Source of the DNA: Cyanobacteria bacterium M_surface_7_m2_040
Lineage (GTDB): Bacteria; Cyanobacteriota; Cyanobacteriia; PCC-6307; Cyanobiaceae
Direction: 5' to 3'
NCBI GenBank assembly: GCA_016882555.1
Contig: VGPQ01000056.1
Span: 1 to 7,780, forward strand
DNA length: 7,780 bases
Part shown: piece after piece, positions 4,485-7,780 of the stretch
Layout: each line of letters begins with the position of its first letter
Numbering within the stretch: position 1 is the stretch's first letter
The notes under the pieces: generated by a model
Told to the model about the DNA's origin: nothing
What the model saw: only the letters and a program-made list of their open reading frames with translations
Databases searched by the model: none
Program-made: the position numbers and the translations under genes

Positions 4485-6259
4485 AGCTGCTGCGTCGCCA
4501 TGGGCGCTCCTGGTTGGTCTGGGCCTGCCTGGGGTTGGGCCTGGCCCTGTTTGTGTGGCGCCTTGGCAGCACCGGCCTGGTGGATGAGACCCCGCCCCTG
4601 TTTGCCGCGTCGGCCCGGGCGATGGCCGAAACCGGCGATTGGCTGACCCCCCGGGTCAACGGACTACCGCGCTACGACAAGCCGCCGCTGGTGTACTGGC
4701 TGATGGCTCTGGGCTATCTGCTGCCAGCCCAGAGCTTGTGGAACCCGCTGGGCACCTGGGCCTCAGGGATGCCTTCGGCCCTCGCCTGCATCGCCGTGAT
4801 GCTCACCCTGGCGCTCACCGTGGAGCGCTATTGGGGCAGCCGCCTGCTGGGCCTGACCACTGCGCTGGCCTTCGCCCTCTCGCCGCTCAATCTGCTGTGG
4901 GGGCGCATGGCGGTGAGCGATGCCCTGTTTAGTGGCTTGCTGAGCATCAGCCTGCTGCTGTTCTGGCGCACCCAGGCCTGGCGCCAGGGCGGGCCGCACT
5001 GGCGGGGCTGGTGGCACGGCTGGCTGCTGCTGGGCCTGGCGGTGCTCACCAAGGGGCCCGTGGCGGTGGTGCTGGCCGGGCTCACGCTGCTGGGCTTTGC
5101 GCTCAGCCAGGGCGAGCTGGCCCTGCAGCTGCGCGGCCTGCGCGCCGCTCGCGGCCTCGCCCTCACCGCCGCCGTGGCCCTGCCCTGGTACGCCGCCGAG
5201 TTGCTGGTCGAGGGCAAGCCCTACTGGAACAGCTTTTTCGGCTACCACAACATGCAGCGGTTCACCTCAGTGGTGAACGACCACCTGCAGCCCTGGTGGT
5301 TCTTTGCGCTGATGCTGGTGGTGGCCAGCCTGCCGGCATCACCGCTGCTGCTGCTCGGCCTCTGGCGCGCCCTGCGCCAGGCCGCACCAGGGCCGGAGCA
5401 GTCGCTGAGCCGCTTCGCCGCCTGCTGGCTGCTGGTGGTGCTGGCGTTCTTCACCTTGGCCGCCACCAAGCTGCCGAGTTATTGGATTCCCGCCACGCCG
5501 GCGGCCGCCCTGCTGATCGTGGAGGCGGGCTCGGGGGCGGCCATCCAGCGCTGGAGCCGACGCCTGGCCTGGGGGCTGACCCTGCTGCTGGCGGCCCTGA
5601 TCGCCTTGGTGCTCGCCCTCTCTCCGCTCTGGTTTGGCCAGGTCACGGATCCGGAGATGCCAGGGCTGGCAAGCGCTGTGCTGGCCAGCCACGATCTCCT
5701 GCGCGCCGCCGCCTGCTTTGGCCTGGCGGCGCTGTTGCCACTGCTGGTGCGCGGGCCCAAGCGCCTGCTGGCCCTGCAGCTGCCGCTGGTGGGCTTCACC
5801 CTGCTGGCGCTGCATCCCCTCTGGGCCCTGGGCGACCAGCTGCGGGGGGCTCCGGTGCGCGAGATGGCTGCCGCGGCCAGCCACCACCGGCGTGCCCGGG
5901 AACCGCTGGCGATGGTGGGAATCCTCAAGCCCTCGCTGCACTACTACAGCCGCCAGGTGGTGCTCTACGAAGGCAAGGAGCCGGTCGACCTGAGCAACCT
6001 GGCCGACCGCCTCAGCCATGAGCAACGGCGCGGCCAGGAGCCCAGCAGCAGCCGTGATCAACCCAGCGTGCTGGTGGTGATCGATGCCGGCACCGCCGCG
6101 CAGCCCCACTGGCAGGGTCTGCAGCCAGAACGGCTCAGCCAGGCAGGCCTGTATCAGCTGTGGCGCCTGGATCGCCGATGGCTCGAAGCGCGCGCCCGGA
6201 CGCTGGCCGAGCTGGGTTACGCGCCCACCTGGCAGCAACCCCGCCCCGAGCGCTACTGA
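4481..6259 (+). CDS. ArnT/PMT-like GT39 membrane glycosyltransferase
   Basis: This is a polytopic inner-membrane GT-C glycosyltransferase of the ArnT/dolichyl-mannosyltransferase (GT39) family. Family members move a sugar from a polyprenyl-phosphate carrier to an acceptor on the outer face of the membrane; sugar and acceptor here are unknown. The 592-residue protein has a first helix at 11-27, then the catalytic-loop Asp-Glu pair D35-E36 in GLVDETPPL. RYDKPPLVYWL follows at 64-74, RMAVSDALF at 142-150, LTKGPVAVVL at 189-198, and the late conserved KLPSYWIPATPAA at 330-342. A dense run of hydrophobic helices continues to about 455, followed by a soluble C-terminal domain at 457-592. This matches ArnT architecture and length (about 550). 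The GTG start at 4481 overlaps the GT4 stop as GTGA, so translation is coupled. The ArnT name should not be read as aminoarabinose transfer. Its 3' end overlaps the convergent DUF721 gene by 7 bp. Confidence 0.9.
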   Translation: MKLLRRHGRSWLVWACLGLGLALFVWRLGSTGLVDETPPLFAASARAMAETGDWLTPRVNGLPRYDKPPLVYWLMALGYLLPAQSLWNPLGTWASGMPSALACIAVMLTLALTVERYWGSRLLGLTTALAFALSPLNLLWGRMAVSDALFSGLLSISLLLFWRTQAWRQGGPHWRGWWHGWLLLGLAVLTKGPVAVVLAGLTLLGFALSQGELALQLRGLRAARGLALTAAVALPWYAAELLVEGKPYWNSFFGYHNMQRFTSVVNDHLQPWWFFALMLVVASLPASPLLLLGLWRALRQAAPGPEQSLSRFAACWLLVVLAFFTLAATKLPSYWIPATPAAALLIVEAGSGAAIQRWSRRLAWGLTLLLAALIALVLALSPLWFGQVTDPEMPGLASAVLASHDLLRAAACFGLAALLPLLVRGPKRLLALQLPLVGFTLLALHPLWALGDQLRGAPVREMAAAASHHRRAREPLAMVGILKPSLHYYSRQVVLYEGKEPVDLSNLADRLSHEQRRGQEPSSSRDQPSVLVVIDAGTAAQPHWQGLQPERLSQAGLYQLWRLDRRWLEARARTLAELGYAPTWQQPRPERY

Positions 6260-6876
6260 GCCAGACGCTGGCGCCGGCAGAAACTGCAATGGCCCCAGCG
6301 GGCCATTTCGCCAGCGGGTGCCGGGCTGCTGCAGCACGGGCAGGTGGCCATGCCGTGCACGTCCACACGGCTGGGGTGACACTGCCAGGCCTCGGATGCT
6401 GCTGCCCCGTCGGCCATCGGGGTTGGGAGCACCCCGGCCCGCTCGATGCGCAGGTCACGCAGGGCAAAGCCGGCCGCCCGCAACGCCCCCAGCAGCTGGT
6501 GGCGGTTGTATTGCAGGGCCTGCAGCCAGGGGCCGGGATCGGCCCCCACCGTGAGCACCGAACCCTGCAGCCGCAATGGCCGGCAATGGCCTGCCAGCTG
6601 CTCCCCCGCCAGCCGCGGCCAGGCCTGCCACAGAGCGGCCAGATGCCCCCCCTGCTGCCAGCGTTGTTGCAAGGCACCGAGACAGTCGCTCAGCGGCGCG
6701 GCCGGAGCAGGCTTGGGCGGCATCAGCACCGACACGGTGCCCATGACCCTGCCGATCACGCTGCCGATGGGCATGGCATTGGACGTGCCCTTGGGCTTGG
6801 CGTTGGGCGAGCCGTTGCTGCGTGGTGGTTGGCCCGCGGGCGGCTGACCTGCGTGTTGCCGGCGCGCGTGTGCCAT
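6253..6876 (-). CDS. DUF721 (DciA-like) protein with C-terminal zinc ribbon
   Basis: This is a cytosolic protein of the DUF721 family, whose characterised members (DciA) act with the replicative DnaB helicase at initiation. From the ATG at 6876 it is 207 residues. The DUF721 core is about 61-148: PLSDCLGALQQRWQ, LAALWQAWPRLAGEQLAGHCRPLRL (79-103), the strand GSVLTVGADPGPWLQALQYNRHQLL, and ALRDLRI. Residues 166-207 carry HPSRVDVHG followed by a likely zinc-binding site, CPCC (C179/C182) and CSFC (C197/C200), a tail I associate with cyanobacterial members. Residues 1-60 are low-complexity and poorly conserved in character, with a small 12-bp tandem repeat coding IGSV-IGRV. The real start could therefore be a later ATG at 6774, 6744 or 6723. 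The gene is convergent with the ArnT-like gene (stops overlap) and divergent from vipp1. A helicase-loading role is inferred from the family only. Confidence 0.88.
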   Translation of the reverse strand: MAHARRQHAGQPPAGQPPRSNGSPNAKPKGTSNAMPIGSVIGRVMGTVSVLMPPKPAPAAPLSDCLGALQQRWQQGGHLAALWQAWPRLAGEQLAGHCRPLRLQGSVLTVGADPGPWLQALQYNRHQLLGALRAAGFALRDLRIERAGVLPTPMADGAAASEAWQCHPSRVDVHGMATCPCCSSPAPAGEMARWGHCSFCRRQRLAQ

Positions 6877-6882
6877 CAGACC

Positions 6883-6892
6883 AGGCTAGCCT
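6883..6892. promoter_or_regulatory. Perfect palindrome AGGCTAGCCT, candidate divergent -10 for DUF721 and vipp1
   Basis: This 10-bp perfect palindrome lies in the 54-bp gap between the divergent DUF721 and vipp1 starts. Each strand reads TAGCCT, fitting TAnnnT: plus 6887-6892 and minus 6888-6883. On the plus strand the start site would be near 6899, giving vipp1 a leader of about 32 nt. On the minus strand the start site would fall at about the DUF721 ATG, implying a leaderless message or a downstream start codon. No -35 is seen; a repressor operator is an alternative. Confidence 0.4.
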
Positions 6893-6930
6893 CGCCGCAC
6901 GCTCCTGACCTTTTCTGCCGAGACCCCGGG

Positions 6931-7707
6931 ATGGGCTTTTTCAATCGTCTCAGCCGCCTGCTGCGGGCCAATCTCAACGATCTGGTTGGCAAGGCCGAAG
7001 ACCCGGTCAAGATCCTCGACCAATCGGTCGATGACATGCAGAACGACCTGGTGAAGCTGCGCCAGGCCGTGGCCACGGCGATCGCCAGCCAGAAGCGCAT
7101 CGCCAACCAGGCCGAGCAGGCCGATGCCCAGGCGAAGACCTGGTACGAAAGGGCCGAACTCGCCCTCAAGAAAGGGGAGGAGGATCTCGCCCGCGAAGCC
7201 CTTTCGCGCCGCAAGACCTACCAGGATTCGGCCACGGCCCTCACCACCCAGCTGCAGAGCCAGGCCGGCCAGGTTGAGACCCTGAAGAAGAGTCTGGTGG
7301 CCCTCGAGGCCAAGATCGCCGAGGCCAAGACCAAGAAGGACATGCTCAAGGCCCGGGCCCAGGCGGCCAAGGCCCAGGTGCAGCTGCAGAGCGCGGTCGG
7401 CAACCTCAGCACCAACACCTCGATGGCGGCGTTCGAGCGCATGGAGGAAAAGGTGGAGGCCCTCGAAGCCCAGAGCCAGGCAGCAGCCGAGCTGGCCGGT
7501 GCCGATCTCGAGAGCCAGTTCATGGCCCTCGAGGGCGGCAACGATGTCGACGACGAGCTGGCCGCCCTCAAGAACCGCCTCGAAGGGGGTGCCGCCGCCG
7601 TCAGCCTTCCCCCCGCCGGCGGGCCTGCCCCCCAACTCGAACCGGTGCAGGTGGCCGAAGTCGACGCCGAGCTCGAGCAGCTGAAGCGCTCAATCGACAA
7701 GCTCTGA
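6931..7707 (+). CDS. vipp1: Vipp1/IM30, PspA-family membrane remodelling protein
   Basis: This is the PspA/IM30 protein of thylakoid-bearing organisms, a bacterial ESCRT-III relative that assembles into rings and rods on the cytoplasmic face of plasma and thylakoid membranes and supports thylakoid biogenesis and membrane repair. The product is 258 residues. The amphipathic helix alpha-0 is MGFFNRLSRLLRANLNDLVG (1-20), followed by AEDPVKILDQSVDDMQNDL (22-40). A long coiled coil runs from about 27 to 157 and contains YERAELALKKGEEDLAREAL (72-91). The conserved FERMEEKV stands at 168-175. A flexible Pro/Gly/Ala linker (219-240) leads to a terminal helix VAEVDAELEQLKRSIDKL (241-258). That C-terminal extension distinguishes Vipp1 from the shorter PspA (about 222 residues). 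The ATG at 6931 is fixed by the alpha-0 sequence; there is no strong Shine-Dalgarno. It is divergent from the DUF721 gene with a palindromic promoter-like core between them. It appears monocistronic or first in its unit. Confidence 0.96.
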   Translation: MGFFNRLSRLLRANLNDLVGKAEDPVKILDQSVDDMQNDLVKLRQAVATAIASQKRIANQAEQADAQAKTWYERAELALKKGEEDLAREALSRRKTYQDSATALTTQLQSQAGQVETLKKSLVALEAKIAEAKTKKDMLKARAQAAKAQVQLQSAVGNLSTNTSMAAFERMEEKVEALEAQSQAAAELAGADLESQFMALEGGNDVDDELAALKNRLEGGAAAVSLPPAGGPAPQLEPVQVAEVDAELEQLKRSIDKL

Positions 7708-7780
7708 ACAGCCGTTCAGCCTGACGGCCATGCCGTCGCAACCCTGGCTCCGGCATCCCTGCCAACCAATGCTGCTGCGA
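7708..7780 (+). repeat. Post-vipp1 spacer with inverted repeat GACGGC-CAT-GCCGTC
   Basis: The last 73 bp hold no gene I can support. A perfect 6-bp inverted repeat with a 3-base loop stands at 7723-7737, and an upstream GCCGT (7711-7715) can pair with the same ACGGC arm (7724-7728) as an alternative hairpin. There is no T-tract, so it is not a standard intrinsic terminator, but it may stabilise or end the vipp1 message. Confidence 0.45.

Noticed and set aside
4763..6382. Long minus-strand open frames opposite the ArnT-like gene
   Set aside because: The plus strand carries an uninterrupted GT39 protein with ordered motifs. The antisense frames are Gln/Arg/His-rich shadows without hydrophobic helices or domain signatures.
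6160..6930. Upstream extension of the vipp1 frame to 6160
   Set aside because: It runs through the ArnT-like and DUF721 genes and has no family similarity. The conserved alpha-0 helix fixes the start at 6931.
7730..7780. Start of another plus-strand gene (ATG 7730 or in-frame ATG 7769, open to the window end)
   Set aside because: Only 17 codons are visible, with no recognisable motif or ribosome binding site, and the first ATG lies within an inverted repeat. More downstream sequence would decide.

Overview
The window looks like chromosome of a high-GC picocyanobacterium of the Cyanobium / freshwater or coastal Synechococcus type. The reasons are a very high GC content, dense packing with 4-bp gene overlaps, a Vipp1 protein (thylakoid-forming organisms), a secreted DUF2808 protein and a short SppA2-type peptidase, an AroH with the DxQQM variant motif, and a tetrahydrobiopterin-glucosyltransferase-like GT4 enzyme. 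No mobile element, CRISPR array, tRNA or rRNA gene is visible. This is core chromosome, not an accessory island.

Layout. Positions 1-2395 form a left block read on the minus strand. In transcription order it holds sppA (short signal peptide peptidase), aroH (chorismate mutase, start overlapping the sppA stop by 4 bp), a secreted DUF2808 protein with an odd repeated signal-peptide front, rpmH (ribosomal protein L34), and rnpA (RNase P protein), which runs off the left edge. Positions 2452-6259 form a plus-strand block divergent from sppA: an EamA/DMT-family ten-helix transporter, a GT4 glycosyltransferase, and an ArnT/PMT-like GT39 membrane glycosyltransferase. They are chained by ATGA and GTGA stop/start overlaps, so they are very probably one translationally coupled operon. 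Positions 6253-6876 (minus) hold a DUF721/DciA-like protein with a C-terminal zinc ribbon, whose 3' end overlaps the end of the ArnT-like gene by 7 bp. Positions 6931-7707 (plus) hold vipp1 (PspA/IM30), divergent from the DUF721 gene across 54 bp. The last 73 bp carry an inverted repeat and no gene I can support.

How the genes fit together. rpmH-rnpA is the conserved translation/tRNA-processing pair, and sppA and aroH are housekeeping. The three-gene plus-strand operon is the most interesting functional unit: a cytosolic sugar transferase, a DMT transporter and a polyprenyl-phosphate-sugar-type transferase. Its logic resembles the Arn lipid-A pathway (flippase plus ArnT), but its GT4 member looks most like the enzyme that glucosylates tetrahydrobiopterin. 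Its real product cannot be read from sequence alone.

Nothing here is clearly a new system. The best leads are the six-copy LLKT repeat in the DUF2808 signal peptide, the coupled DMT-GT4-GT39 operon, the substituted AroH active site, and a perfectly palindromic promoter-like core between DUF721 and vipp1.
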